64,000 nt of DNA from UPXZ01 sp964634605 (GTDB lineage: Bacteria > Bacteroidota > Bacteroidia > Bacteroidales > Paludibacteraceae), in the NCBI GenBank assembly GCA_964634605.1, contig CAZWLJ010000008.1:1-64000 (forward strand), given 5' to 3'. This document shows, piece after piece, positions 1-8,581 of this stretch. The notes beneath the pieces were generated by a model, which was not told the DNA's origin, searched no databases, and was given only the letters and a program-made list of their open reading frames with translations. Every line of letters starts with the position of its first letter. Positions within the stretch are counted from its first letter, which is position 1. Made by a program: the position numbers and the translations under genes.

Positions 1-751
1 TATAATCATTGGCAAGTTGCGCTGTAATGAGCGACCCGCCTCTTGATCCCGATTCGATGACTATGAGCGCGTCGCACATGCCTGCAATAATCCGGTTGCG
101 CTGCACGAAATTTTGCTTGTCGGGGTTGGTTTCACTCATATATTCGGTGAGTAATCCTCCGTTTTGCAGCATCCTGACAGCCGTAGAGCGATGCACCGCC
201 GGGTAAATGCGGTCCAGGCCGTGCCCGAGCACTCCAACGGTAGCCGTATTGCAATCAACGGATGCTTTGTGAGCGCATATATCCACTCCATAGGCCAGTC
301 CGCTCACTATGGTGATATTTCCTGCCCTTTCTGACAAATCTGTAATGATGTTCCTGCAAATATCCTTGCCTGCTTCGGTGGCTTTGCGGGTGCCTACGAT
401 GCCCACGAATTTACCCTCATTCAGGTTCAGGGAACCTTTGTAATAAAGCATGACGGGCGAATCGGGGCATTCTTTCAGCCGGTAAGGATAGGATTTCTGT
501 GTGAAAAAGAATGTTTCAATTTTATTTTTCAGAATGAATTCGATTTCCTTATCAGCCCTCATCATCACATCCTGCGAAGTGATTTCACCGGACAATACAT
601 CGCCAATACCCGGAATTTTAGCCAGATTTTGCTTCTTTTCTTTGAAAACAGCCTCAACACTTCCCAGATAGGCAATCAGATTTTTTGCCAGATTAGGTCC
701 TATCCCCTTAATCAGCGTAATTCCAATCTGGTATTTCAGTAAATCATTCAT
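1..751 (-). CDS. dprA: DNA-processing protein DprA (3' end outside window)
   Basis: Translating the minus strand from the ATG at 751 gives about 250 residues of DprA/Smf, which loads RecA on incoming single-stranded DNA during natural transformation. An N-terminal helix-hairpin-helix region (KGIGPNLAKNL, KIPGIGDVL) precedes the Rossmann-like DprA fold with VGTRKAT, VSGLAYGVD, GHGLDRIYP, QRNRIIAGM and IESGSRGGSLITA. The reading frame is open to the window edge, so the C-terminal winged-helix part, if present, is missing here. It follows the VanZ-like gene by 61 bases on the same strand and may share its transcript. Family assignment is firm. Confidence 0.95.
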   Translation of the reverse strand, partial: MNDLLKYQIGITLIKGIGPNLAKNLIAYLGSVEAVFKEKKQNLAKIPGIGDVLSGEITSQDVMMRADKEIEFILKNKIETFFFTQKSYPYRLKECPDSPVMLYYKGSLNLNEGKFVGIVGTRKATEAGKDICRNIITDLSERAGNITIVSGLAYGVDICAHKASVDCNTATVGVLGHGLDRIYPAVHRSTAVRMLQNGGLLTEYMSETNPDKQNFVQRNRIIAGMCDALIVIESGSRGGSLITAQLANDY

Positions 752-812
752 AATCAGAGTGAATAATGGTTTTCGGAATAACAAAAACCCGATAACTGAA
801 CCGGGCGGCTCT

Positions 813-1202
813 TCATCCTTTAATTTTTTTTCTGAATAACAGCCTCCCGGCCCCGAATCCGGCTGACAACCCGATAATATCGGCAATCCAGTCGGCAAAT
901 TCGGCTGTACGCGGTTTGAACAGCGTTCCCTGCATTATTTCAATAACACCTCCGAAAATTACAAGAGAAATAAAAAGGAATACAATCCAGCGGGAATATC
1001 TCGTTCTGAAAGTAGTATCTCCGGAATATTCAAAATAGGCAACGAAACCCAGCGCAATATACATCAATACGTGAATGACTTTATCGCTGTACTGAAATCT
1101 GGCTTCTTCGGGAATTGACCTGAATGTAACTGAAGACAAAACAATAATTATAATACACAGGAGAATTGATTTGCGGTAAGCAGTTAAAAAATTTACAGGC
1201 AT
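813..1202 (-). CDS. VanZ-like family membrane protein
   Basis: 129 residues with about four hydrophobic segments: residues 10-27, a second after the DKVIHVLMYIALG motif, a third around WIVFLFISLVIFGGVIEIMQ, and a C-terminal one ending in a basic tail (FRKKIKG). The DK-x2-H segment and the later E-x2-Q with D-x2-A-D-x3-N/D-like spacing are typical of the short VanZ-like proteins. VanZ itself gives low-level teicoplanin resistance, but the role of these single-domain homologues is unknown, and no resistance function is inferred. A consensus promoter lies 36 bases upstream, so it probably leads the transcript into dprA. Confidence 0.75.
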   Translation of the reverse strand: MPVNFLTAYRKSILLCIIIIVLSSVTFRSIPEEARFQYSDKVIHVLMYIALGFVAYFEYSGDTTFRTRYSRWIVFLFISLVIFGGVIEIMQGTLFKPRTAEFADWIADIIGLSAGFGAGRLLFRKKIKG

Positions 1203-1237
1203 AATAATTGTTATTATTTCAATTATATTTATCTTTA

Positions 1238-1245
1238 CAAAGGTA
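1238..1245 (-). promoter_or_regulatory. Bacteroidota -7 promoter element for the VanZ-like gene
   Basis: On the minus strand this reads TACCTTTG, an exact match to TAnnTTTG, 36 bases before the ATG at 1202. A near match on the plus strand (TATCTTTA, 1230-1237) directly abuts it and could serve the divergent M48 gene at 1299. No clear -33 TTTG was seen. Confidence 0.55.
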
Positions 1246-1298
1246 ATTTATTTTTATCTAAATTTATATCATTTTTTAACTGTATAAACATATCAATC

Positions 1299-2114
1299 AT
1301 GAAAAAGGTAATTCCAATTTTATTAGTTGTTCTTACACTGGCATCCTGCTCTACCGTATTACTTACAGGGCGCAGGCAATTGAATCTGGTATCTGACGCT
1401 GAATTAAACCAGATGAGTTTCGCTGCATACAAAGAATTAAAAGACTCCATACCGCTATCGGCAGATAAAGTTAACTCGGCAATGGTAAAACGGGTAGGAG
1501 ACAATCTGAGAGCAGCTGTTGAACAAATACTTGCGGCAAATGGCGCTGAGAGCGAAATACAGAATTACGAATGGGAATATAACATGTTTAAAGTCGACCA
1601 GGTGAATGCATTTGCAATGCCCGGGGGCAAAATTGCGGTATATGACGGCATTCTGCCCAAAACACTGAATGAAACCGGTATGGCTGTAGTGGTGGGTCAT
1701 GAAATTGCTCACGTGGTAGCAAAACACAGCGCCGAAAGGCTTAGCCAGCAGGTTATGGCTCAGTATGGCGGTGCTATTCTGGGAGCTGCTGTAGGAGGAA
1801 AATCGGCAGCTGTGCAGCAAGGTATCGGAGCTCTCTACGGAATCGGTGTGCAGGCAGCCGTACTTCTGCCCTACTCCCGCAAACAGGAATACGAAGCCGA
1901 TAAACTCGGGCTTTACATCATGGCAGTAGCCGGATACAATCCGGGCGATGCTATTACATTCTGGGAAAGAATGACGGCTGACAACTCAAAATCGTCATCC
2001 GACTTTATGAGTACTCACCCCTCCGACGACAAACGTATTGCTCAGTTAAAATTAATTGCCCCTGAAGCCATGAAATTTTACAAAACCGGACTGATTCCTG
2101 TGTTACAAAAATAG
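1299..2114 (+). CDS. M48 family metalloprotease lipoprotein (LoiP/BepA-like)
   Basis: 271 residues. A signal peptide ends in a lipobox (LASC, Cys17), so it should be a membrane-anchored periplasmic protein. The zinc motif HEIAH is at residues 134-138 and the downstream QEYEAD (196-201) supplies the third zinc ligand, both as in peptidase family M48. The motif NAFAMPGGKIAVYDG before the active site is typical of the LoiP/YcaL/BepA group, which handles quality control of outer-membrane proteins. Length fits a single protease domain without TPR repeats. It stands alone, divergent from the VanZ-like gene and convergent with upp, with a shared terminator downstream. The substrate is not known. Confidence 0.9.
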   Translation: MKKVIPILLVVLTLASCSTVLLTGRRQLNLVSDAELNQMSFAAYKELKDSIPLSADKVNSAMVKRVGDNLRAAVEQILAANGAESEIQNYEWEYNMFKVDQVNAFAMPGGKIAVYDGILPKTLNETGMAVVVGHEIAHVVAKHSAERLSQQVMAQYGGAILGAAVGGKSAAVQQGIGALYGIGVQAAVLLPYSRKQEYEADKLGLYIMAVAGYNPGDAITFWERMTADNSKSSSDFMSTHPSDDKRIAQLKLIAPEAMKFYKTGLIPVLQK

Positions 2115-2126
2115 TCATGCCAAAAC

Positions 2127-2158
2127 AAAAAAAGAGAGAAGCAATTCTCTCTTTTTTT
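2127..2158. terminator. Bidirectional intrinsic terminator between M48 gene and upp
   Basis: A 14-base perfect inverted repeat (AAAAAAAGAGAGAA at 2127-2140, TTCTCTCTTTTTTT at 2145-2158) with a 4-base loop sits between two convergent stop codons. The A-run on one side and T-run on the other let it work in both directions. Confidence 0.85.
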
Positions 2159-2163
2159 TATTT

Positions 2164-2814
2164 TTACAGTTTTTCGCCGTAGGCAAGGTCTCCGGCATCG
2201 CCCAGACCGGGAATGATGTATGAATGTTCGTTCAAACCCGGATCAATAGCGGCTGTCCACAGGGTAACATCATCGGTGAAATGATTTTTCATGAAATCAA
2301 TTGCCGGCTGGCTGGCAATAATGGTTGATATAATCACTTTTTTCGGTTTGCCCTTGGTGAGCAGCGCTCCGTAAGCCAGTTCCATCGAACTGCCTGTAGC
2401 CAGCATCGGATCGGTAATGATCAGAGTTTTTGAGTCCAGTTTGGGTGAAGCAATGTACTCGATGAAAATATCGAATTTCAGTGCGTCTTTGTACTTTCTG
2501 TAGGCTGACACAAAAGCATTCTCAGCCGAATCAAAATAGCTTAGAAAACCCTGGTGAAATGGCAGTCCGGCACGAAGAATGGTTGAAATAACAATCTTTT
2601 CGTCCGGTTTTGACGACTCCATGATTCCGAGAGGTGTTTTTATCTTATCGGGCTTGTAATTCATGGTTTTGCTTATTTCATAAGCCATTATTTCTCCAAT
2701 GCGTTCCATGTTGCGGCGAAACCTCATGGAGTCTTTCTGTATCTCCACCGAACGGATTTCTTTCAGAAACTGGTTGAGAATCGAGTTTGTTTCCGATAAA
2801 TTTACTACTCTCAT
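2164..2814 (-). CDS. upp: Uracil phosphoribosyltransferase
   Basis: 216 residues. Converts uracil and PRPP to UMP in pyrimidine salvage. The PRPP-binding loop is visible as LIITDPMLATGSSM (131-144), the ISTILRAGLPF segment is at 76-86, and the C-terminal uracil-binding signature GLGDAGDLAYGEKL closes the protein. The size is normal for the family. The gene lies 49 bases downstream of the acyl-CoA synthetase stop on the same strand and may be read from that transcript; I saw no good promoter in the gap. It ends at the bidirectional terminator shared with the M48 gene. Confidence 0.95.
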   Translation of the reverse strand: MRVVNLSETNSILNQFLKEIRSVEIQKDSMRFRRNMERIGEIMAYEISKTMNYKPDKIKTPLGIMESSKPDEKIVISTILRAGLPFHQGFLSYFDSAENAFVSAYRKYKDALKFDIFIEYIASPKLDSKTLIITDPMLATGSSMELAYGALLTKGKPKKVIISTIIASQPAIDFMKNHFTDDVTLWTAAIDPGLNEHSYIIPGLGDAGDLAYGEKL

Positions 2815-2863
2815 ATATAAATATTTTGTTTTAAAAGATTATACCATTTCTTTTCCCGCAGAG

Positions 2864-4525
2864 TTATTTACCGGCATTATCCCTGGCTCTGATTTCGGTT
2901 CTCCGGATTTTCCCGCTGATTGTTTTTGGCAGTTCATCTACAAATTCAATGATACGGGGATATTTGTAAGGCGCCGTGACGTGTTTAACGTGGTCCTGAA
3001 TTTCTTTTATCAGTTTGTCGCCTGCTTTTTCCCTGTAGTCATTGGCCAGAACAATTGTGGCTTTCACCACTTGTCCGCGAATTTCGTCGGGAATTCCGGT
3101 TATGGCACATTCCACAACAGCAGGATGTGTCATCAGGGCGCTTTCGACTTCGAACGGACCAATGCGGTAACCTGAACTTTTGATTACATCATCTGCCCGG
3201 CCTACAAACCAGAAATACCCGTCTTCGTCTTTCCAGACCACATCGCCTGTGTAGTAAATATTGTTCTGATAACATTCATCGGTCAATTGCTGATTGCGGT
3301 AATATCCCCTGAACAATCCCACGGGGTATGATTTGCCGGTCCGGATAATAATCTGACCTTCCTCTCCCACTTCTGCCGAACGTCCGTCGGGAGTGAGCAC
3401 ATCCACATCATACTGCGGACTCGGAAGTCCCATTGAACCGGGTTTTGGTTCCACCCAGGGTGTTGTAAGCACCGAAAGCGTGGTTTCGCTCTGCCCATAG
3501 CCTTCGCGGAGTTTTATGCCGGTCAACCTGTAGAACTGGTTGTACACTTCGGGATTCAACGCTTCGCCCGCGATAGTACAATATTCAAGTGATGAAAGAT
3601 TATATTTGGTGAGGTCTTCACGGATAAGAAAACGGAAAATGGTCGGTGGTGCACAAAGTGAAGTCACTTTGTATTTTTCAATATTATTCAGAATCTCAGA
3701 AGGCGTAAATTTTTCGTGGTCATATACGAACACACATGCACCCACTATCCACTGGCCGTACAGTTTTCCCCACACCGCTTTCAGCCAGCCGGTATCAGCT
3801 ATGGTGAGATGAAGGCTGTTTTCGTGCAGATTGTGCCAGTATTTTGCCGTAATAATGTGCCCGAGCGGATAGAGATAATCCAGTGTCACCATTTTCGGAT
3901 TTCCGGTTGTACCTGACGTAAAACTAATGATCATGTTGTCATCGTTTTTATTTACATGAGGCATTGGTACGAATTCCGGAGCAATGCTTATACCCTTGTG
4001 AAAGTCTTCCCAGCCTTCGGGAACAACGGGCCCGACGGAGATAAGATGTCTAACTGAAGGTGATTCGGGCATCGAACCGGTGATAGCACTCAGAATGGGT
4101 TCTTCGCCTACAGCTATGATGGCAGTAATGTCAGCGGCGTTATTTCTGTAAACGAGATCTTTCCGGGTGAGCAAGTGAGTAGCCGGTATGATGGTAACGC
4201 CGATTTTATGAAGTGCAATGATGGTAAACCAGAATTCGTATCTCCGTTTGAGAATTGCCATCACGATATCGCCTTTTTTAATTCCGAGAGTCTGAAAATA
4301 GGAAGCAGTCTGGTCCGTATATTTTTTTATTTCTCCAAATGAAAACTCGCGGCATTCGCCCTTATCGTTGGTCCAGAGCAATGCTTTTTTATCCGGTTCA
4401 CTGGCAGCCCATTCATCTACCACATCGTAGGCAAAGTTAAATTGATCGGGTACTATAAGCTGGTAATTCGCTTTGAAGTCCTCAAAACCGCTAAATTCAG
4501 TCTGCTTTAAGTATTTTTCTAACAT
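2864..4525 (-). CDS. AMP-forming acyl-CoA synthetase (acetyl/propionyl or medium-chain type)
   Basis: 553 residues of the ANL adenylating superfamily. It activates a carboxylic acid with ATP and CoA. The ATP-binding P-loop SFTSGTTGNPKM is at 201-212, the A5 motif reads EGYGQSET, the A7/A8 region reads YYTGDVVWKDEDGYFWFVGRAD then KSSGYRIGPFEVE, and the catalytic lysine sits in PKTISGKIRR near the C-terminus. The overall pattern resembles medium-chain or acetyl-CoA synthetases common in Bacteroidales. It follows an XRE-cupin regulator by 12 bases, an arrangement suggesting that the regulator senses a related acid or acyl-CoA. The exact substrate cannot be told from sequence alone. Confidence 0.88.
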   Translation of the reverse strand: MLEKYLKQTEFSGFEDFKANYQLIVPDQFNFAYDVVDEWAASEPDKKALLWTNDKGECREFSFGEIKKYTDQTASYFQTLGIKKGDIVMAILKRRYEFWFTIIALHKIGVTIIPATHLLTRKDLVYRNNAADITAIIAVGEEPILSAITGSMPESPSVRHLISVGPVVPEGWEDFHKGISIAPEFVPMPHVNKNDDNMIISFTSGTTGNPKMVTLDYLYPLGHIITAKYWHNLHENSLHLTIADTGWLKAVWGKLYGQWIVGACVFVYDHEKFTPSEILNNIEKYKVTSLCAPPTIFRFLIREDLTKYNLSSLEYCTIAGEALNPEVYNQFYRLTGIKLREGYGQSETTLSVLTTPWVEPKPGSMGLPSPQYDVDVLTPDGRSAEVGEEGQIIIRTGKSYPVGLFRGYYRNQQLTDECYQNNIYYTGDVVWKDEDGYFWFVGRADDVIKSSGYRIGPFEVESALMTHPAVVECAITGIPDEIRGQVVKATIVLANDYREKAGDKLIKEIQDHVKHVTAPYKYPRIIEFVDELPKTISGKIRRTEIRARDNAGK

Positions 4526-4537
4526 GGATTGAAATTA

Positions 4538-5086
4538 TTATAATATTACAGCCAGAAAAACCACCTTCTCTCCGCGCAGAGCTTTCATCCCGTGGGGTTT
4601 CGAGGCATCGAAATAGATGCTGTCGCCTTCGGAAAGTTCCAGTATATTTCCGGCGATATGAAGCTGCATGGTGCCCTTAAGCACGTAGTTGAACTCCTGA
4701 CCTGTGTGTGAGTTGAGTGATACCGGTTGGCCGGTAGGTTCGACTGTAACCTCGAAAACTTCCGATCTGTTGCCCGTAAAACCTGCTCCCAACGCCTGGT
4801 ATTTGTACGCTTTTCTTCTTTCAACACTGATTCCCGTACCTTTTCGGGTAACAAAAAACACCGCGGCCCGCGCAGTATCGCCCGAAAGCAGTTCGGTGGT
4901 GTCAATACCAAAAGTTTGTGCTACGCAAAAGAGTAAACTCATGGGAATATCAAAATTACCGCTTTCACATCGTTCATATTCGGCTTTATCCAGTCCGGTT
5001 TTGACGGCGAATTCTTCGGTATTAAGATCCAGTGCTTCGCGCAAGCCACGAAGTCGTTCAGCTATTTGCCTGATTTGATGGTTCAT
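4538..5086 (-). CDS. XRE-family regulator with C-terminal cupin domain
   Basis: 182 residues. An N-terminal helix-turn-helix (about residues 5-62: IAERLRGLREAL, FAVKTGLDKAEYERCESG) is followed by a cupin barrel (about 110-180: EPTGQPVSLNSHTGQEFNYVLKG, then GDSIYFDASKPHGMKAL). The histidine/glutamate pattern of the cupin (H, E, H) suggests a metal or small-molecule site. Such HTH-cupin proteins usually regulate a neighbouring gene, here the acyl-CoA synthetase only 12 bases downstream. It starts 7 bases after the stop of the PAP2-like gene, so 5714 to 2864 probably forms one operon. Confidence 0.9.
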   Translation of the reverse strand: MNHQIRQIAERLRGLREALDLNTEEFAVKTGLDKAEYERCESGNFDIPMSLLFCVAQTFGIDTTELLSGDTARAAVFFVTRKGTGISVERRKAYKYQALGAGFTGNRSEVFEVTVEPTGQPVSLNSHTGQEFNYVLKGTMQLHIAGNILELSEGDSIYFDASKPHGMKALRGEKVVFLAVIL

Positions 5087-5093
5087 ATCTGTT

Positions 5094-5714
5094 TTACTTG
5101 AATATTAAGTTATAAACTATTGGGGGGACGAAAACACATAAAAAACCCAGTACAAATCCTCCGATTACCTGCGAGAGTGTATGCGCTTTCAGTAATATTC
5201 TGGAAATGGCTACCAATCCTGTAATAATGATTACTGCCGCAATAGTCCAGGCCGGATTAACAGCCGCCACGTAAGCGACCCCGAATACTCCACCCATCAG
5301 CCCGCCCATACCGGCAGTATGTGCACTTATCTTCCATTTCAGGTTGATAAAAACCATCAGAACAACTGAAACTACCGAACCAAGGGCAAGCAGAACAAAT
5401 TCCATGGGAAACTGAAGCGTTCGCCACAGGAAAAGCACCCAGAATACATAGGCAAGCAGGGAGAATAAATAAGGCATGGTGCGCTCCTCGCGTTTGGAAA
5501 TGAAAATATCGGTTATCTGCCTGTTTTTCATCATGAAAAGAATGGGCAGCAAAGGCAAAATACACGTAAAAAGCGTAGTACCTGCAACAGCAAACAAGCG
5601 GTATGTGAAGGGGAAAAGTTGAAAAAGCGAAAGCTGCATCAGCAGAATCATTCCGAATGTGGGTATCAATAGCGGCTGAAATACGTAAGTGATAAGCTTG
5701 AGAAATGTTTTCAT
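5094..5714 (-). CDS. PAP2-like integral membrane protein
   Basis: 206 residues with about six membrane segments. It keeps a degenerate PAP2 phosphatase signature: K-x-E-E-R in the first cytosolic loop (residue about 75), ISAHTAG in place of PSGH, and a good SR-x5-H motif (SRILLKAH) near the C-terminus. The catalytic His of motif 2 and His of motif 3 are both present, but the usual proline and serine of PSGH are not, so activity is uncertain. Known PAP2 proteins dephosphorylate undecaprenyl pyrophosphate, lipid A or phosphatidylglycerophosphate. It lies between rpoN (8 bases upstream) and the XRE-cupin gene (7 bases downstream). Confidence 0.7.
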   Translation of the reverse strand: MKTFLKLITYVFQPLLIPTFGMILLMQLSLFQLFPFTYRLFAVAGTTLFTCILPLLPILFMMKNRQITDIFISKREERTMPYLFSLLAYVFWVLFLWRTLQFPMEFVLLALGSVVSVVLMVFINLKWKISAHTAGMGGLMGGVFGVAYVAAVNPAWTIAAVIIITGLVAISRILLKAHTLSQVIGGFVLGFLCVFVPPIVYNLIFK

Positions 5715-5722
5715 GTTTTTTT

Positions 5723-7174
5723 CTAAATTTCTTTTCTAAGTCTTGCAACCGGTATATTGAGTTGTTCCCGGTATTTGGCTACAGTACGACGGGCAATCAG
5801 GTAGCCTTTCTCCCTGAGTACGTCCACAAGCCGGTCGTCATTCAGCGGATTTCGCTTGTCTTCTTCTTCAATACATTCCTGCATGATTTTTTTTATCTCA
5901 CGGGTTGAAATTTCTTCGCCGGAATCGTTAGTCATAGATTCGGAGAAAAAGAATTTCACGGGAAAAATACCAAATTCGGTTTGAACGTATTTGCTGTTGC
6001 TTACACGCGAAATGGTGGAAATATCGTACCCGGTAATATCGGCTATATCTTTCAGAACCATTGGTTTCAGGAAAGTTTCATCACCTTCGAGGAAAAAATC
6101 GTGCTGAAAATCAACGATAGCACTCATTGTGGTGAGGAGTGTTTGCTGTCTTTGCCTGATGGCATTGATAAACCAGCGGGCGGCATCGATTTTTTGCTTT
6201 ACAAACATCACGGCATCCTTCATTTCGCGGGTCTGATTCGATTTATTACTTGAATAATCTTCAAACATCTCGTTATACGTACTGTTGATTCTCAGTTCCG
6301 GCACATTGGAGTTGTTGAGCTGAACAGTGATGACTCCGTTGTCATTTTCGATGATAAAATCGGGAACAATGGTCGAAAACGATTTTTCGAGGAGATTGCC
6401 GCCCCATGCGTTGCCGGGTTTCGGATTGAGCCGTGTTATTTCAGCCAGTGATTCCTTCAGACTTTCCTCCGTCAGATTCATTGCCCGTATTATTTTATCG
6501 TAATGTTTTTTCGAAAATTCCTCGAAATAATCGCTGATAATTCTCCGCGCGTTATTAACCTGTTCGGAGGGATCCCGCCTTTCGAGTTGCAGCTGCAGAC
6601 ATTCCTGCAGGTTTGCGGCACCCACTCCCGGCGGGTCAATCTGCTGAACGAGTTTGATGAGTTCTCCGATTTCATTTTCGTCGGTCTCCACTCCGGCCTG
6701 AAATACGATATCGTCTGCCATCGACGCGGCATCCCGTCGCAGGTATCCCTCTTCGTCAATGTTTCCGATGATGTATTCCACCAGTTTACGTTCGTGATTG
6801 TTCAGATGAAGCAAACCCACCTGATCAATGAGGTATTCGTGGAAAGTAAATCCGGCCGAAAACGGAATATCCTCATGCTTGTCGTCTCTTGATATATTAT
6901 TTGCAACGAGTTTGTAGTCAGGAATATCATCGTCGGACATGTATTCCTCCAGATCGAAATCATTACCTGAATCGATTTCATCGCCCGTGTCCATGTCTTC
7001 ATCCCCGTCGGTTTCAGTATTGTCAGGCCCTTCTTCCAGCACCGGATTTTCTTCAATTTCCTGACGGATACGTTCCTCAAGTTCCAGTGTCGGAATTTCC
7101 AGCATCTTGATTACCTGAATCTGGGCGGGTGAAAGTCGTTGCTGTAATTTTTGCTGTAATTGCTGTTTTAACAT
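5723..7174 (-). CDS. rpoN: RNA polymerase sigma-54 factor
   Basis: 483 residues from the ATG at 7174; an in-frame TTG at 7189 would add only five residues and is less likely. Region I is the glutamine/leucine-rich N-terminus (LKQQLQQKLQQRLSPAQIQVIKML) that holds the closed complex and meets enhancer-binding proteins. An acidic region II follows (about residues 45-80, rich in Asp and Glu), then the core-binding domain, the HTH region (TGYDISTISRVSNSKYVQT) and the RpoN box ARRTVAKYRE close to the C-terminus. Sigma-54 reads -24/-12 promoters. A consensus vegetative promoter lies 84 bases upstream. The gene appears to head a minus-strand operon running to upp. Confidence 0.97.
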   Translation of the reverse strand: MLKQQLQQKLQQRLSPAQIQVIKMLEIPTLELEERIRQEIEENPVLEEGPDNTETDGDEDMDTGDEIDSGNDFDLEEYMSDDDIPDYKLVANNISRDDKHEDIPFSAGFTFHEYLIDQVGLLHLNNHERKLVEYIIGNIDEEGYLRRDAASMADDIVFQAGVETDENEIGELIKLVQQIDPPGVGAANLQECLQLQLERRDPSEQVNNARRIISDYFEEFSKKHYDKIIRAMNLTEESLKESLAEITRLNPKPGNAWGGNLLEKSFSTIVPDFIIENDNGVITVQLNNSNVPELRINSTYNEMFEDYSSNKSNQTREMKDAVMFVKQKIDAARWFINAIRQRQQTLLTTMSAIVDFQHDFFLEGDETFLKPMVLKDIADITGYDISTISRVSNSKYVQTEFGIFPVKFFFSESMTNDSGEEISTREIKKIMQECIEEEDKRNPLNDDRLVDVLREKGYLIARRTVAKYREQLNIPVARLRKEI

Positions 7175-7257
7175 ATGTATAGTAAACAAATCGACCAGTG
7201 ATTAAAAACATTTTCCTTTTCTCTGTTTTGCCACCCGTCAAAATGAATTATGAAGTA

Positions 7258-7265
7258 CAAAGATA
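7258..7265 (-). promoter_or_regulatory. Bacteroidota -7 promoter element for rpoN
   Basis: Reads TATCTTTG on the minus strand, an exact TAnnTTTG match, 84 bases before the rpoN ATG at 7174. No convincing -33 element was found at the expected distance. Confidence 0.5.
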
Positions 7266-7383
7266 CATTTTTTCATCGAAAATGATTATCAGGACATCAA
7301 AAATAAAACAAATGAATCCCCGGCAGGTTCACAGGGCGAATGTTTTTATGTTGATAAATTCTCAAAGCTTTCATTACGCTGCC

Positions 7384-7414
7384 TTTGAAAAAATGAATAA
7401 AATGAGTAGTTTTG
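7384..7414 (+). promoter_or_regulatory. Consensus Bacteroidota promoter for the DUF4268 gene
   Basis: TTTG at 7384-7387, a 19-base spacer and TAGTTTTG at 7407-7414 give a full match to the Bacteroidota sigma-ABfr pattern. It ends 26 bases before the ATG at 7441 and argues against the far-upstream GTG at 7198 as the true start. Confidence 0.8.
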
Positions 7415-7440
7415 CATTTCTTAAAACAACCGTCAGGCGA

Positions 7441-7893
7441 ATGTACAGCAGAGAAGAACTCAAACAGCTGAAAAAGGAATTTTGGGAAGGATTTGGTTTT
7501 TTCTGCCAGAATCATCCTGTTTTGGGCAGGCGAAAAAGCAAATTCATGCTTTACAATACGAAGATGAAGGGCGTGGAGCTCAAGTTTGACGCCAACCGCC
7601 AGGGCGCTTTCGTGATACTTGAATTTAATCACCCGGATGAAGCTCAAAGACTCTCGAAATACGAGCAGTTCGAACATTATAAAGTGCTGATGGAAAAGGA
7701 TTTTCCAAATGGATTAATCTGGGATTTTGCTTACCGCCTCGACACCGGAGATGAAGTTTGCCGTATTTACAGTCAAAAAAACGGACTGGATATTCACCGC
7801 CGAATTCAGTGGATAGAATTTTTCTGTTTCATGGCCGAAGAAATGCTGAAACTTGAGAATGCATTCAGGGAAGTGAAAGATGCAACAGAATAA
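7441..7893 (+). CDS. DUF4268 domain-containing protein
   Basis: 150 residues from the ATG at 7441 (MYSREELKQLKKEFW). The open frame extends back to a GTG at 7198, but a consensus promoter at 7384-7414 makes the inner start far more likely. The protein is soluble and resembles DUF4268 proteins of Bacteroidota; the same domain is found at the end of some DNA-associated proteins, but no catalytic residues are obvious and no function is assigned. The HD-domain gene follows after only 3 bases, so the two are almost certainly co-transcribed and may act together. Confidence 0.8.
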   Translation: MYSREELKQLKKEFWEGFGFFCQNHPVLGRRKSKFMLYNTKMKGVELKFDANRQGAFVILEFNHPDEAQRLSKYEQFEHYKVLMEKDFPNGLIWDFAYRLDTGDEVCRIYSQKNGLDIHRRIQWIEFFCFMAEEMLKLENAFREVKDATE

Positions 7894-7896
7894 GCT

Positions 7897-8481
7897 ATGG
7901 AAAATTTAATCAGACAAATTCAGTTCATCCGCGAAATCGACAAGCTGAAATACATATTCCGGAAAACCAGGCTGATGAACAGCGACAGGCCGGAAAATGA
8001 TGCCGAGCACAGCTGGCATCTCGCCCTGATGGCAATCGTGCTTTCAGACTATTCCAATGAACCCGTAGATGTGCTTAAGGTGGTTAAAATGGTTCTCATT
8101 CACGATATTGTGGAAATTGACAGTGGCGATGTCTTTATTTACGACACCAGCAAAAATCACGATAATTTTGACGAAGAATTCAAAGCTGCCAGACGAATTT
8201 TCGGAATTTTACCCGAATCGCAGGCAGAGGAACTTATCGGTTTGTGGCTGGAATTTGAAGAGATGAAAACGATGGAAAGTAAATTTGCAAGGGCAGTGGA
8301 CAGGCTGGAACCGCTTTTACAAAACGCATCGAACAACGGTGGCACCTGGCGCGAATATGATGTAAAATATCATCAGGTGATTGAGAAGAAGAAAGTAATT
8401 AAGGAAGGTTTGGAAGAAATCTGGAAATATACCGAAAAGCTGATTGATGAATGCCTGGAAAAGGGAATACTCACCCGCTAA
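7897..8481 (+). CDS. HD-domain phosphohydrolase (YfbR/HDDC2-like)
   Basis: 194 residues. The HD metal site is visible as AEHSWHLALMA (residues 32-42) and HDIVEIDSGD (about 68-77), with a later Asp in the FARAVDRLEPLL helix completing the ligand set. This arrangement is that of the YfbR/HDDC2 group, known 5'-deoxynucleotidases that remove phosphate from deoxynucleoside monophosphates. The length (about 195) agrees. Translationally close to the preceding DUF4268 gene (3-base gap) and about 100 bases before dnaG. The substrate is inferred from family only. Confidence 0.85.
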   Translation: MENLIRQIQFIREIDKLKYIFRKTRLMNSDRPENDAEHSWHLALMAIVLSDYSNEPVDVLKVVKMVLIHDIVEIDSGDVFIYDTSKNHDNFDEEFKAARRIFGILPESQAEELIGLWLEFEEMKTMESKFARAVDRLEPLLQNASNNGGTWREYDVKYHQVIEKKKVIKEGLEEIWKYTEKLIDECLEKGILTR

Positions 8482-8540
8482 ATCTTCCTTCAAGGAACGT
8501 TTTGAGTGAAAAAAATAAAATTTTTTACAAACAATTGAGA

Positions 8541-8576
8541 CACCCCGCTTATTCTTCCTTAGGAGAAATGGGGGGC
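8541..8576 (+). repeat. C/G-rich hairpin repeat directly upstream of dnaG
   Basis: A C-run (CACCCC), a small inverted repeat (TTCTTCC / GGAGAA) and a six-G run followed by CAATAT lie directly before the ATG at 8582. It shares its layout and G-run end with the elements before the U32 gene, dusB and argB in this window. Confidence 0.5.
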
Positions 8577-8581
8577 AATAT

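Noticed and set aside
5257..5748. 163-codon frame overlapping the PAP2-like gene on the same strand
   Set aside because: It is an alternative frame of a hydrophobic gene; the PAP2-like reading has motifs and tight spacing with its neighbours.
7198..7440. N-terminal extension of the DUF4268 protein from GTG 7198
   Set aside because: A perfect promoter lies within it and the added residues look non-coding.
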